64,000 nt of DNA from Zerene cesonia (taxonomy: Eukaryota > Arthropoda > Insecta > Lepidoptera > Pieridae). The translations under genes and the position numbers were made by a program. Below the pieces are notes generated by a model, which was not told where the DNA came from, ran no database searches, and saw only the letters and a program-made list of their open reading frames with translations. The DNA lies in contig NC_052111.1 in the NCBI RefSeq assembly GCF_012273895.1, positions 2,666,001-2,730,000 on the forward strand. The letters are read 5' to 3'. Position 1 is the stretch's first letter, and each line of letters begins with the position of its first letter. Positions 49,141 through 63,603 of this stretch are shown piece after piece.

Positions 49141-52100
49141 CAGAATGCACCAAAACCATGATTATAAAAATCAGACCAGCAATTCTCGAGTTTTAGCGAG
49201 ACTAACGAACAGCAATTGATTTTTATATATAAGATTATTCTACATGTCACTGCACTATTGTTCATCATATAGGTACATAAAAGTGCATCACGCCAACATT
49301 CATTTTCCTTTAGTATCAAATTCACGCTGTAATCACCAAGGTACATAAGACACAAGAACGCGTCAAAAAGCACTTGGAACGATGCAGCCATCAAATTCAG
49401 TGAGTGCTATACAAATGTTTGTCCAAGTCAGCTAGTCTACGGGTGAGGGGGCTCGTAGCGGGTCTACGCGACGTGTCCGAACCACTGAGTCGGAAACGTT
49501 TTACTCGATTAGACGGAAGGCATACGCTTTAGCGGTGACAGAATTCTCTCCTTCGGCTAGTGGATATCTGATTTATGTCCTTCATGTGTAAACAGGTGGA
49601 CATTAGGCGTGTACAAGTCTGTAAGAATTGTAGTGCTATGTAATTGTTTATTTATGACGTATTTAAGCATTGCGCTCGTGGTACATTTTGTGCAGGATTT
49701 TAATGGAAGAACCGGCTAAGATACAATTAGATTATTTCAATATTAATAAATGAGTATTGAATAATACTTTTTCACCGGTAATTCATCTACTTCTGAATTC
49801 AAAACCCATTAGACAATGCAATGGAGAAATTTTAACCACATGTACACAATAGATAACTTTTCCATAATGTATGATTTAACAGTAACAAAGTGGTTTGGGA
49901 GCACACTAAATAGATCGCTTAAAACTTTTCCAGATTCGCAACATCCAGGAGTCGAGGATAAAAACTACAAATAGTCTTTTTACAAACTTGGGCGGCAAGA
50001 AAATTACACCGGTTTGTATTTTTTGAAATGAGCCAGTGAAAGTTTGCGAGTTCCGCCGTAAATTTACAAGAGTTATTACACCTCTTATCTTGCATTTGGT
50101 CCAAAATAAAGACTTGTCGCATCGAACACTTATCAATGTCGCTTTACGGCCGCGTGGGTTAAAACGAAATGTAACAGTTGGGTGTCGACCCATTTGTCAC
50201 TCGCCTAACTTAAGTGGAAGAATTTACGGCACTGTTCCAACGATTGACGTGATTGGGCAACTATCTCGCATTGATTTTTCCAGTGCTCAAGTTAAATAAT
50301 CTAGTGTGCCTCGAATCCGGAACAGGTGCAAAAGGAAGATAATAATTGCAGAGATTTTCCTCTTTATTTATAAAGAAAACAACGATCGCTCATAAATATC
50401 AAGGGTGGAGTACAATAAGGAGCTGTTACCGCAATAGAAGTCTTTTGCTAAGGCATTTAATAAAAAATAAACGAGGCTGGGCGGCCGCAATCTATCACAT
50501 TCTCAGTCATAAGCTGACTTTAATGCTCGGTCACTCCAAACCTCTTTGTTGACGTTAATATTACTTAACATTTTCCAAAAAAAGTTACACAGTCATCCGG
50601 ACCCTGTAAATGAAACATCAACGTCGAGATAAACGTCCGAATATTTATAGGCATTGAATGACATGGGCAATTGTCACATCTAGATTAAATTATTATCAAT
50701 TTTACTACACAGCAGAATTGTATTTGTATTATAGAGGAGAATATCTCAGTGAAATGTTACATAGAAAACTTAAAACAAAGTCATAAAAGTGCCGTAATTA
50801 CCTCGTGGAAGCTGAACCGTATCACAAACCGCAGCCCTTGAGCGCGGTCAACGTTCGTGCAACAGCATTGAGAGCTCGCCTGGGCATTTTACCCTTTGTT
50901 TTAATTGACTACAGTTGTCTTCTAGTCGAGTACGCTAAGTGGGAAAGATGTCACCATTCTTTGCTCCCTACACACTTAAAACTTGAGCATTTACCCGACT
51001 CATGATGATGCAAAGCGAGCGCAGATTTCAAAAGGCCTTTGTTCATGTTTGACCCTCTACAAAGGAAATAAGCGGGTGCTCTCACTTACAATGCTTATAA
51101 ATGCATGCTGCTGTTTGTTATAATTGTGTTTCCATTTTCTTATATTGCTGAACTTTTAGTAATTTTATAATGAATATAGTTTTGGATTTATATACCTGTC
51201 GGAGTTGGTTTATTTAGGATTTGTGAACGCTGAAGGTTAAAGACATTAATACTTATGCTTATTATAAACGTTGAGATATATGGCAGGAATAATTCACGTA
51301 AATTAAAAAATGCGCATAATATTACATGTCGTTTAATTATGCCCTTGTCAAAAATAATAATACCTAAGTATTTTAGTAATTTTATTCCAGAAATAATGAT
51401 TTTACTGTGCTTTATAAGATTTATGAAAATATACGTTTGGCTATGAGCATTTATAAAGTTGCATTTATAAAGCACCTCAGAATATTTACCTTAACCCACC
51501 GGTAGCTTCGTGCTGTGCTACAAACGCAAATGAGGATCGTTCTCCGGAGGCTTCCTGCAAATGAGTTTTCTTAAATGAACCGTAGGTAAGTGTCAGCAAA
51601 TGAGAAATCATTTGTCGCAATTCATTTATGAGATTTCAATAAACCTTAAAAAATATAGCAGTTAACAGGAACTAATTAGAAAAACGTAGTCGCTAGAATA
51701 AGCAAAATGTTACCGTTTTAATTAACATTATACAAGAGTATCCAAAGAAATGTCGAGATTGCAATGAAACAAATAAAGAAAATATACTGTGAAAGCTTTA
51801 AAGATAGTGAAAAATGTATTTTCTTTCACAAAGCGCATAACATAGAGAACATGAAATATGGTACGGATTCCGTTTGGCTCAGCCTGCGTTGGGAATCTAC
51901 CTATCGGTTTTCACGACTCGAAAAGCATCGAACTTATGCTCTGCATTTGTTTTCTATTCGGATTGCGACAATTTTTCATTTATACGAGTTCTTCGTGTGG
52001 AACTTTGATTTAGAATATTTTTAGATAAAACGACCGCACCGACACGAACTAAGTGACGTCATTTGGTAGTTATATGAAAATAAACTTCCGCCGACGAGAC

Positions 52101-54245
52101 CGCAAAAGTTATACACTATCAATCAAAGTACATACACGCTGTACGTGTCATCAACACTAAATGAACGTTAGACGATTACGGTAACGAGAAACATGCCTGA
52201 GACAGACGCGTTCCAGAAATTACATTCACCGTTGACAAGCCTCGAATTAATTAAAGTCAAACAACGCTACCATTCCGCAAAATTATCTCCTTCACAAACG
52301 GAATTAACAATTTCATTTTGTGTATGCTCGCGAGTAACATTGAAATTAGCATTTCGATAAAATCATATTTGAGATTTATCATATGGATAAATGCTTTAAA
52401 TTTAAATATATTCCAATGTATACATTTATGGACGCTTTCGAGTATAATGCAGTTTGTTAAACTTTAAGAATATATCATTGCGTAAATGTGAAAATTTAAT
52501 AACAGAGATATAAAGCAAATTTGAATTTTATATAATAAATAACAAACCTAATCATGTACGTAAATAATGCGCTTATTATAAATAAACCTATATTTTTTTA
52601 TGTAAGTAGTATATCAGTTTCCAATTTGAAATTACTTCATTTCTTAAAAAGAAAAGATAATTATTTTTAAATAATCTGCAATCACATTTGTTTCAAAAGT
52701 AATATTAAATTGTCGAGGGCAAAATTTCGCTGTCTTATCTTTGTCAAGGAACATTAAAATTAATATTCCCTATTCAGAATACAATTTTTGTCTCAACTCT
52801 GTCATGAAATCCGTTGAAAGCCTTTCAGTGTTTGTAAGCATCGCCTCAGGAAAGGCGTATTTTCAGACATTATTTCTTAGTATATATCCATAATTTAAAG
52901 TGCTTTCAGCATATTAGATTATTTTTTTAACTTACACAAACTGATACAGCAATTTCATTTACAGGCATCAATGATACAATGTTACTCAGTGGTTTTTTAA
53001 AAATACTCTATTAAATAAGCATTATCATGAATGTAATCAAAAAGAAAACACGAAAAATAATTTATTGTAGTCGTAAGTATTGTAGTGAATTCAAAAGAAG
53101 TCAAATGGAAAAGTTTTGGTATCCGACAAGTCGACCTAAGTGCACTTTGTCACTTAAATTGAAAAATATTGCCCTGACTCTAGAAAAAGTAATGCTCAGC
53201 CAGCTAGAAATGTTTCAACTCTTATTTATTGAAATCCCTGGCAAGTTTTGACTATTACATTTTTTAATGTAACTGCAATTAAGAAAATTTAAGTTATGAA
53301 AGTAATGTTATTAATAAAGAAATCGCAGTATAAATATTTCAAAAACGTTCACTGTAAAAATCATTTTTATAAGCGTATTCAAGTGTAAGTTTTAACAATG
53401 TAAATTGCCTCGGAAAATATTAAATGTTTGCAATGGTGTGGCAATAAATTTCGTTGATATGTCACCTATCTGACGGCTGACGAAAAATGAGAATTATCTG
53501 GATGCATGTCGTGATCATTCATTGAGATCGTATTTTATAAAAAAGTTTTGAAACTATTTCTGTCGCATATTTATTTCCATGTCAATAGATGTTGATTTAA
53601 TTTTTGTAAAAAACGTTTTAATATTTACCTGTGCACGAAATCGAAATATAAATTTGAACTATACGGATTAGTAACAACATTGGTTTCATTCACACAAAAG
53701 TTTATTTTGCAATCTTAAAATATAATTAAGAAATACATTCCGAATGATGTTACAAATGTTATTCATGTGAATATAAACACTACCAGTACCAGTTATATAT
53801 CATAACAAAGGTTGCGCTTATATTAAACCGTAATACGAGTTATAATTTCATTTGACTTAATAGAGCTGAAAGCGCAGATTTGGCTATTGGTTTAGCCATA
53901 GTTTAGAGATGTGACCGCAACTGCAACATTTTACCTCCCTCTAATAGGATAGTGGCGGAAGTTTCGCCTTATAAAGTTTTATGTTATTCACATTGCAGCT
54001 ACAGTTTGTATTCCTTTTTGTAAATTCTTCCTGAAAACTATTTTGAAATTCTGCATGCTTTAGTCGTTAGTGCTACATGGCTTGTTTTAGTAATTGCATT
54101 GTTGTTTTTGTTATGTGTATAAATTAAACGTAAAAAGGTGAGTTTTTAGTATCCTTTTCCTAAATTTTAATAAAAAATGTATTCAACATGTGATGATACT
54201 GTGGCCGATAAAATTCAAGGTTTTTAAGTGTATGCTATGGTTTAA
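49141..54245. other. Gene-free region
   Basis: GC-richer patches occur at about 49420-49600, 50030-50300, 50800-51060 and 51840-52140. Open frames of 60-95 codons on both strands do not resemble any family. They could be conserved non-coding sequence, but nothing more can be supported. Confidence 0.45.
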
Positions 54246-55245
54246 NNNNNNNNNNNNNNNNNNNNNNNNNNNNNNNNNNNNNNNNNNNNNNNNNNNNNNN
54301 NNNNNNNNNNNNNNNNNNNNNNNNNNNNNNNNNNNNNNNNNNNNNNNNNNNNNNNNNNNNNNNNNNNNNNNNNNNNNNNNNNNNNNNNNNNNNNNNNNNN
54401 NNNNNNNNNNNNNNNNNNNNNNNNNNNNNNNNNNNNNNNNNNNNNNNNNNNNNNNNNNNNNNNNNNNNNNNNNNNNNNNNNNNNNNNNNNNNNNNNNNNN
54501 NNNNNNNNNNNNNNNNNNNNNNNNNNNNNNNNNNNNNNNNNNNNNNNNNNNNNNNNNNNNNNNNNNNNNNNNNNNNNNNNNNNNNNNNNNNNNNNNNNNN
54601 NNNNNNNNNNNNNNNNNNNNNNNNNNNNNNNNNNNNNNNNNNNNNNNNNNNNNNNNNNNNNNNNNNNNNNNNNNNNNNNNNNNNNNNNNNNNNNNNNNNN
54701 NNNNNNNNNNNNNNNNNNNNNNNNNNNNNNNNNNNNNNNNNNNNNNNNNNNNNNNNNNNNNNNNNNNNNNNNNNNNNNNNNNNNNNNNNNNNNNNNNNNN
54801 NNNNNNNNNNNNNNNNNNNNNNNNNNNNNNNNNNNNNNNNNNNNNNNNNNNNNNNNNNNNNNNNNNNNNNNNNNNNNNNNNNNNNNNNNNNNNNNNNNNN
54901 NNNNNNNNNNNNNNNNNNNNNNNNNNNNNNNNNNNNNNNNNNNNNNNNNNNNNNNNNNNNNNNNNNNNNNNNNNNNNNNNNNNNNNNNNNNNNNNNNNNN
55001 NNNNNNNNNNNNNNNNNNNNNNNNNNNNNNNNNNNNNNNNNNNNNNNNNNNNNNNNNNNNNNNNNNNNNNNNNNNNNNNNNNNNNNNNNNNNNNNNNNNN
55101 NNNNNNNNNNNNNNNNNNNNNNNNNNNNNNNNNNNNNNNNNNNNNNNNNNNNNNNNNNNNNNNNNNNNNNNNNNNNNNNNNNNNNNNNNNNNNNNNNNNN
55201 NNNNNNNNNNNNNNNNNNNNNNNNNNNNNNNNNNNNNNNNNNNNN
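54246..55245. other. Assembly gap, 1000 N
   Basis: Exactly 1000 undetermined bases, which suggests a placeholder length, not a measured one. Apparent long open frames of both strands across it are artefacts. Confidence 0.99.
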
Positions 55246-55316
55246 AAAGTAATAAATGTTATTTGCAGTTAACAATTTTCTTTTTTCTTTATTACAATAT
55301 TTATGGCAAGACTAGG

Positions 55317-55416
55317 TAGATTTTTCCTAAAACATTCTGCTTTATGCCTTAAATAAAAGAATCTTTAGTATTTACTTATGTTTGATTTAATTTCTAAGTC
55401 TTTAAATACTAAATAT
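55317..55416. repeat. 100-bp repeat unit, copy 2
   Basis: Ungapped match to 43142-43241 with five substitutions. It lies 71 bases after the assembly gap. Confidence 0.85.
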
Positions 55417-56387
55417 GTTAATTAATTACATTTTTATTATTATATAATTCTTGTGTAAATAAAAAGCATGCATAGCTACGGATTTAGTATGTAGCTACAT
55501 AGGAAATATTTGGATTACACTACATAGTAATAATTAAAACGTCACTAAGGTCTGCTGTCCGTCCTTATACATGCTTAGATCTTTAAAACTACGCAACAGT
55601 TTTGATGCGGTTTTTTATACATAGTGATTCAAGTGGAAAGATTGTATTATATCACATGTATATGTACCCGTTCGGAGCCAGTGCGGATCGCTAATAGTTA
55701 AAACAACAATCAGTTGTTACCATAGAGCTTATAACCAATATGTTACTTTTTTATAATAAAGTGATGTCAATGTTCTTGATCGAGTTGGTATTATTTCGAG
55801 ATTGCGAGGAAGGATGAAAGAGGCATTCTGAAAAAGGCTAGGGCCATTGTCCCGGGTACGTTGCGGTGCTTAACCCTAGTCTGGGAACACAAAGCCACTA
55901 GAGGAGTTAAATGGGCTTTCTTTGCCAGAAACACGTTATTTTGTTGCGAACCTACACACTGCAGCTCATACCTGCATAATCATATTATATTCACATTTGA
56001 CAATGCGAGCTTGTTTATTAAAAACCCCACTGAGTTTACCGGTCTCTTTTGTTTGAATGCATAATTGAGTTACTTATTTGTACAAGCAACGAAACTCACA
56101 CGTTTGTTTTCATGTGTTCCTGCTATCGTAGTTAGTATATGTAACAATAAACACACATAGTTTATCGGGTGGTTCTGGTAAATTAAATTTACGTTTTATT
56201 TCCAGCTGTTATAATATAGTATATGTATGGATAGTTCCAATGTAGGTAGCTTGTTTTTGTACAAGCAGACTTATACGTAATATTTTATGATCATATTATA
56301 ATATAATTATAAAAGAAAGTTGGTTCAGTTACAACTTACGACACTTATAACACACGAACGGGATTGATTATATCTGTGCTTGGATGG
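55417..56387. other. Gene-free region
   Basis: Nothing recognisable apart from a GC-richer block near 55790-55920 without a family-like product. Confidence 0.45.
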
Positions 56388-56602
56388 GAATCATCATCAT
56401 CAGCCCATATATGTTCCAACTGCTGGAGCACAGTCCTCCTATGGGTTCAGGCCATAATCCACTACGCTGGCCAAATGCGGGTTGGCAAATGTCACATGTC
56501 GTCGAACTTTTGATTCTTGGAGATGCTGGGTTCCTCACGATGGTTTCCTTCACCGTTTGAACAATCGTGATGTTATCCACATGTAAATTGAAGAATCAAT
56601 TG
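56388..56602 (-). mobile_element. 5'-truncated tRNA-derived SINE
   Basis: The reverse complement aligns in order with the body of 8095-8402 (CATCAGCCCATATATGTTCC, GGCCATAATCCACTACGCTG, TTATCCACATGT). The tRNA-like head with A and B boxes is missing, as expected from incomplete reverse transcription. The 70-codon minus-strand frame across it is not a gene. Confidence 0.85.
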
Positions 56603-56622
56603 TTTTTTATTCGATTGACCGT

Positions 56623-56656
56623 ACCTAAGACCAAGCGCGATCGCTTGGTCTTAGGT
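56623..56656. repeat. Perfect 15-bp-arm inverted repeat
   Basis: ACCTAAGACCAAGCG (56623-56637) and CGCTTGGTCTTAGGT (56642-56656) are exact reverse complements around CGAT. Confidence 0.9.
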
Positions 56657-59600
56657 CAGGTCCTGTATAAGAATGCTATTTGCTAAAAACTTGAAAACCC
56701 TAAAAAATTGTATAAATATAATAAAGTGCGTGAAATCACTTTAATATAATTATTTTTAACCAATATACAATAAATATAGCCAACATTCAGGAATTTCTTG
56801 CATATCCAATTGTGGATAAAGCTTTGAAATCGGTTTAGTAATTCTTGAGATCAGCGAGTTCAAAGAAACAAACTCTAAGGTGGCTTTATATTATAATATT
56901 AGTACAAGTTGAACAATTTTATACAATAAAGACATAAAATAACATAAAATAAAGTCTAATTGATATTACTAACAAGATACTGAACAGAGATACCATCTAT
57001 TTTCATTCGCAACGAAATCTCAATTTATTCACATTAACGGCAAAATGTCTGTTTTTGTTCTTTGGTATTTTGCATCCACTCTTTGCTCCAGATGCTTTTA
57101 TAAAAGTCATTATTTTACGAATATTTGATTTAGCGTTCTCAGTTAAAATCCTATGCATTTCAGTCACTATTATTTTCAATACGGGTACTATAAATTGAAA
57201 TTTGCAGCACTAGCAAAGAAATAAAAAATGTACATTTCCTCATCAATACTTTTGTATCTATAGGTATATATATTCAATGAAAACGAAATTCTTGCTTAAT
57301 AAATGTTTTTCAGCTGCGGTGTAGTTGTGAATAGCAATTTGTTATTTTCTGAAAGCCTTTTCTATAGTAAAATTATAAATACAGTAAATATGAACACTAT
57401 AATGAATATAAATATAATGCCTCAAAACAAGACGATAATAATAAGAAAAACAAGTACAATTTTATAATGGATCAAAGAGATATTTATAAATCCAGTTAAG
57501 TGCAAATAAAGCTGAGCAAACGGCTGAAAATTCCAGCCACTTACAAATTTTATTAAATTTTAGACAACTTCGCGATTCATTTTAATACAGTCTGCTTTAC
57601 GAGCCGTGACCTATTCGATAAATTGGGTACTTATTATAATAATTACAAAATGCTATAAGCTATCCATAAACTGACATGTATCAGAATAATCTCGTGTAAT
57701 TAGTTCGCCCGTTAAATCGACAATTACGTGTAATAATGTTGTGTACAGCTTATTCGTTCGGAAACTACGAAATTGCTCCAATAAAAGCTCATTTATTTTA
57801 AACTGTATGTTTTTATTATTTTCACAGTTCGCCAATTACGTCACAACTTTGTTTTATATGTTTTTGAGATTACATAACTCAATTATCTATTAAGTATTCG
57901 TACCTACTAATATTATAATGCGACCGCCTGTCTGTTAGCCTTTAACTGCATAAGATAGAGCTTATCATAAATTTGAGTTGAAATAGATGAATGTTTTTGC
58001 ACAACTAATGTTCTATATTCATCTTCGTTGAAAGAAAGAAGGAAAGGAAAAGAAAGAGTTCTTACTTTCTTTCCTCGGTTTTATTGTATCGCGTCATGCA
58101 ATACCAGTTTCCTTGCAAGAACATATATTTTCCGTCACCGTTTCGTTCGCAAGGTTTAAGCATGCTATAAAAATTGCTTATAGATTATATAGATAAATTT
58201 CAACAAACAAATGCAAAAAGCTTAACCAGATCACTAAGTAAATGACAATCTGGAAGGCGATTCGAGCCGGCACTGTCATCCAATCCGATCAAAGGCAATT
58301 TTCTCAAAGAAGGATTTTCTATCCCTCGAGTAAATATGCACTCATGAGTTTGCGAACTAGTGAAAAGGTAGTGCAGAAAATTGAATTGGATTCGTAACGA
58401 AAATGGAATTGTTTTGTTTTGTCTCCAAAAATCATTTTAGTCAAAGATTGTTTTACTGTTTTAAAGCTTAAAAATTTATCAAATGAATATATTACTTCAT
58501 TGCGTAAACGAGATTTTGGCTTTAATAATTTATAGGTATAAAATTCTGGCAATAAAAAACTCGTATGCAGTGAAGCAAATATTTTTTTCGTAGACCCGAA
58601 TAGCTAACGACATGAAAACTTTGGATGGATTTTTCATTGCTCCGGTAAAAATACAACAGCTTTTAGCCAAATATTGCAAGTTGTGCCTATCCTTTGTGGG
58701 CAAGGAAAATAGAACCATCAAATTGCAATATGTACGAGTGAATTTCATAAAATTACCAGTTTTTTTTGTCATGAAAAAAAGGTGAAGTTTGAAATAAAGT
58801 TTTAAAGAAATGGAATTTTTAATAATTGGTTTGGTTATAGCAAGGTACAATGTGATAGGTTGGATATATGATAGTTATAATAGCAAGTTAAAAAATTACT
58901 AGAATATTTTTTTTACAATGACAGAATATCAAGCGTAGATATACAATTAGTACATAATAAAAATTGTATTAAAAAAATATAAAAAATAAACTAATATGTT
59001 GGGCGTCATAGTATTGCCATCTGGAAGGCTATAGAAAATAAGTTGTTGTATCCATTCCTATTTAAAAAAAATTGCTTTAAGACCTTATACGCCTGATAAA
59101 ACAAATAAATTTTCTATGCTATAGGCATTACATTTAAGGCATGTCAATGGAACCGCAAAAAATTACAATCTATATGAATTATTACCATCCATGAAAATAA
59201 ATAAAGCTAAATAATAAAATAAAATCAATTTATTTCCCTCGGTACCTACATGTCCCTGGCTAATCCAGTTTGTTCGACCGCGCAAGGGTTGAATCGTCAA
59301 TGAGCTACGCAGTCCAAATGTAAAAGTCCACTGCCCAGAGAAAGAAAAAAACCGAATATTGCCTTTCAATGAAAGTTCTTCAGACTGAATGAGATCAATA
59401 CTTACCTATTTTCTTCCCAATGGTTCAAACGCTGACGGAGTGTAAAAAATCTAAATATATTGTTTTGGAATTAATTCTGCTATTTCTCTATCTATCAAAA
59501 TAACATCAAGCGTAAACTTATGACATTTCATTTTCTACTAAATTGCCTGTTAAAGACTGTTGTGTAGCTATAGGTACAGTGTATAACAAAATTTATTAAT

Positions 59601-61579
59601 TTTACATTAAAATGAATAGATTTACTTTATTTCTTTCTAGGACATTGACGCATTTTACCTGCTTTCTTGATTTACATATACCATTATCATTACATTAATG
59701 TGTTTAAAAACAATTTCACTCGTGTAATGTAATATGAATAACGCTGTGAATAAAAAAGCTTAACTTCAAACTCATCACAAACGAGTTGGATGCTCCAACT
59801 GCAGGCTTTGGAGCAGAAAAACTTATGAATAAAAAATGAATTCCTTGGTTTTAAAATTAGCATTACAAAGAGAGGTAATTCTCGTACCTTTGCGCTTGGG
59901 AAAGAAATGTATAACCGCGGTCTTTCTCGTTTATTGTACTTTAGTAAAAATCAACGCAAACGAAAAATCCTATGATAACTCGGCGCTTTTATTGCTCTCG
60001 CCTTAAATGCTTATCACTAGGAATGAGCACAGCCACAGATTATGGTACAGTCGTAAGGAAAAAGTAACCTAGTAAAGATATGAAATAAGACTCTGGTGTA
60101 GTATTGTTGTATAATATTATGTAAAGACATTTGCATAATAAACGAATTATACTAGGATGTCTTTTACAAATATTGAAAATGAACTATATTGAACATGTTT
60201 GATTAGTCAAAACATGATTTTGTAACACCAATAAAATGCTGTTGACTTTGCATTAGCTCCATACATTCAAGTAATGTGAATAGAAAACATAAAGCGCGTA
60301 TGTCCCCTTCGCATAATCATGAAAATGTTATCGCGTCTTTCTGAATTGAGTTCTTTAGATGGAAATAACTTTGAAACTACAGTAAGACCGTGATGTGAAC
60401 GTTTATTTCTGAATGCGAAGGGAAACGAGAGATTTATACAAAAGCCTACCTATTTAGGCATAATTTGAAACGGCTCTTTGAGATCATTCGGGAATTTTCT
60501 TTTACCACAATTTTCTTTGAATTCTACTTGTGATACGCTATCGACTAAGCGTAATTTATTATATTATTTAATGATAAATAACATTGACATTTTTTTAATT
60601 TAAATAAATTCATTTATTAACAAAAATATCACAATGCCATACAAAAAGTTGTTAGCTACAAATGTAAGTCTTTAAGCAGTTCAGAATTAGAAGGTTTCCG
60701 ACTTGCGAATTTACTTTTAATATTGGCGATGTATCTATTATCCTCTTATATAGCAGGCATTTTAATAAAATGTTGGGCTTTTGTGATGAAACTAAAAGCG
60801 CGAAAAGCTGCGATTATTAAAATATCAGCGTTCGTCAACGCATGACGCTCAAAAATTTTATTCAACCCCTCCCGTGATACAAAAAGCGGTGACAGAGGAA
60901 TTTCTCATTACTGCGCCAGTAAGATAGCCATATATCACGATGGGAGATATCGCTTTAACCCTCTTCGCTATTAATAGTAATCACACGAACCCTTCAAGAA
61001 GGTTTTATATGACTGAAACCATATTGAATGTATGTACAATATTTATTTCGGTTAAAAGAAATATGCATGTACCATTTAATTATTCAAGACTCAAGCTCAA
61101 ACGAATATTTCCAATATATTTCATGTGCAGTTATCCAGCTTAAAAATGCTTCAAAAAGTTGCGGGTTTTTCTCTATGAGGATTGCAGAGTAATTGTGTAC
61201 ATAGGGAACACTTCGGTTCGCTGTCTAATTAATTAAATAATACTTTTAACTTTATTTATTTTTAACTTAATTTTACGTATTGAGTTTGAGTTAGTACCCA
61301 TATTTCTCAAATTGTAAAAGGAATATTTGTATACACTGCACCGTTGAGATCATAAAAAGAGATTTTCAATTAAAAACTATATATTTTTTAATGAAAACAG
61401 GTTTTTCTCAGGCCCCAGAATGTCGGAGCTTTTGCAATTCCAACTACGCAGGATTTGTGTATTTCATTTAATATTTAACTAGATCGCAACTAAAATTGAT
61501 TCTTCTACTTTTAAGAGACGTTCCTTTTGCCTCACCGTTCCCAATTCATATTTTGTCCCTGATGTCCTTTTATCACCTT
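56657..61579. other. Gene-free region
   Basis: AT-rich. It contains an element remnant at 56780-56906 (GAAATCGGTTTAGTAATTCT then TTATAATATTAGTAC). Otherwise only short unrecognised open frames. Confidence 0.45.
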
Positions 61580-61745
61580 TAAACTTTTACTCCTTAAAAG
61601 CGGGCAATGTAAATGTACTGTATCTTCAACAATCGCAGAGGAAGAATCTCAGCTAATCCTGATTTTCTACCTCGGCGATATTCATGGGCGGTGGTGATCG
61701 CTTACCAACAGGCAAAACATCAGCTCAGTTGCCTGCTCTAGCTGT
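61580..61745 (+). mobile_element. Poly(A)-type retroposon copy, 3' portion
   Basis: CTTAAAAGCGGGCAATG, CATGGGCGGTGGTGATCGCT and CATCAGCTCAGTTGCCTGC match the 3' half of 29388-29711. The 5' half is missing. Confidence 0.75.
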
Positions 61746-63417
61746 ATAGCAGTAATTTCTATTCAGGCTAAAAAAGGAAAGTATATGTAAGGAAAAGAGT
61801 AATAGAAAACACAGCAGTAAGTATTTTTGTACACTCAGAAAAAAATATGACACCGAATACAATTATTATCCTAATATAAAAGTATAACACGAAATATAAA
61901 TAATATCAGCCTTCAATAATTGCAATAAGTTATTTATAGTTATAATAAGTTACTCAATTAAATTTTTTAGTTAATAGCAATTTTGCTTTGTAAAATTCTA
62001 CAAGTGTCACGTAATAAGATAATTTGTATTTATATGGTAGCATATTTAATTAAGTCAGTTAATAGTTTATCTTAGACTTGTCAAACATCTTTATTAAAAC
62101 AAGGGAGCTTAATTACTTGCTTTCAATAGACGTAAGTAATCACTAGAAAATGCTACAACTTACGAGGAGGGTCGCTAAACCTTTCGTTTAATTAAGAGGA
62201 GAAAACCCAGTCTTTTATCTCAAGTTGCAATTATACTGAACATACGTTTATTTAGGAAAACTGATTATATTATGTTTACTTTTGATAGCCTTTTATAACC
62301 GCCGAGAAAACCTCGACCGACCCATTTTGTGGCGAGTAATTTTTTTATGAATGAATATTTTAATGTTACTACATGCCTGAGGACTAATTTTTTTTTATCT
62401 TTCTTCGCACTATTTGTATAGCGCATAGTGCAATTAGCGAACCTTAATTTTTCAAATGATTATTGTATAAAAACATCTGGAAACTAGAAACAATGTATGC
62501 AGGAAAAAATCTTTAAATATTCTTGCACACTTCTATTTATATTAGAAAGTAAAAATACACAGGAATTCATCACAATTAACCCAGATGAGTAGTCCCTTGA
62601 CATTGGATTTACAGTTAAGTATAGGACTGAAGGAATCGAGTACCGAGGGATTTGACAAACTTTCATTCTAAATGAAACACGAAAATGAATTACGTAGAGT
62701 ATCAGCAGATTGAGCACACCTAGAAGTTGTTTAAAATGTTGGCGTGGCGAGTTAATATTATTACTTACCAGCTAGCTTCGCACGCGTTAAATTCTAATTT
62801 TATAGATGTTATTATGCATATAAACTTCCTTTTGAATCATTCCATACATTATAAAAAGCGATCAAAGACTTCCGTAGTTTCAAAGTTCTAAGCATATGTA
62901 TATAGGAACAAAATTGTTATTTTATTGGTAACTTCCTTTATTTTAATACTCGTATGTTATGTTATATGGGACCTAATCTTCTCGATAAAGAAGATTAACT
63001 TTCAATAATTCATACAGAGACATGATTATTCTAAATTTGAATTTCAAATGAATTAATAACACATTGAAATTTAATTAATACAAATTGTAATGAATGAAAG
63101 AGACGAGCGAGTAATATATTTCAGTGATAACACAACACGTAGAGAATCGCAAGTGTTTTCAGAAACGTAGTATGAATAAAAATCTTTATGACTGTCCTCG
63201 CTTATAGCACAGCTTAAAGTACTATTGTTTTAATAAAAGCGGGATAAGTCAGCGGGATTGCGGTCCCGCTACGTTTTAGTAGTCACACTATGCAATTTTA
63301 TTACTTCCGCGGCAATTGCACCCAGCCTGTTGTTAATCGGTACTATTATGAAACTAGCGTACGGTGTATTGTTTTATTATTTCTTGCTATATCTAGCTAC
63401 AATACTAAAGTGTGAAT
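61746..63417. other. Gene-free region
   Basis: AT-rich. A faint hairpin-element head remnant may lie at 62767-62795 (CCAGCTAGCTTCGCACGCG). No gene is seen. Confidence 0.45.
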
Positions 63418-63603
63418 CCTACTAATATTATAAATGCGAAAGTTTGTAAGGATGTGTGTGTGTTTGTTGCTCTTTCACGCAAAAACTACTTAACCGATAG
63501 CAATGAAATTTGGTACGTAGACAGCTGGACAACTGGAATTACATATAGACAACTTTTCATCCCGATATTCCTACGGGATACGGACGACGAGGCGCAGCTA
63601 GTA
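63418..63603 (-). mobile_element. Hairpin-ended short interspersed element with deleted hairpin
   Basis: CCTACTAATATTATAAATGC, a GTGTGTGTG run, AATGAAATTTGGTACGTAGA and CCCGATATTCCTACGGGATA. It then jumps directly to GGCGCAGCTAGT, so the usual GGGTGAAACCGCGG segment is lost. The + frame over it (63412-63639) is repeat-derived. Confidence 0.8.

Noticed and set aside
54190..55275. Apparent 346-360 codon frames on both strands
   Set aside because: They are made almost entirely of N from the assembly gap.
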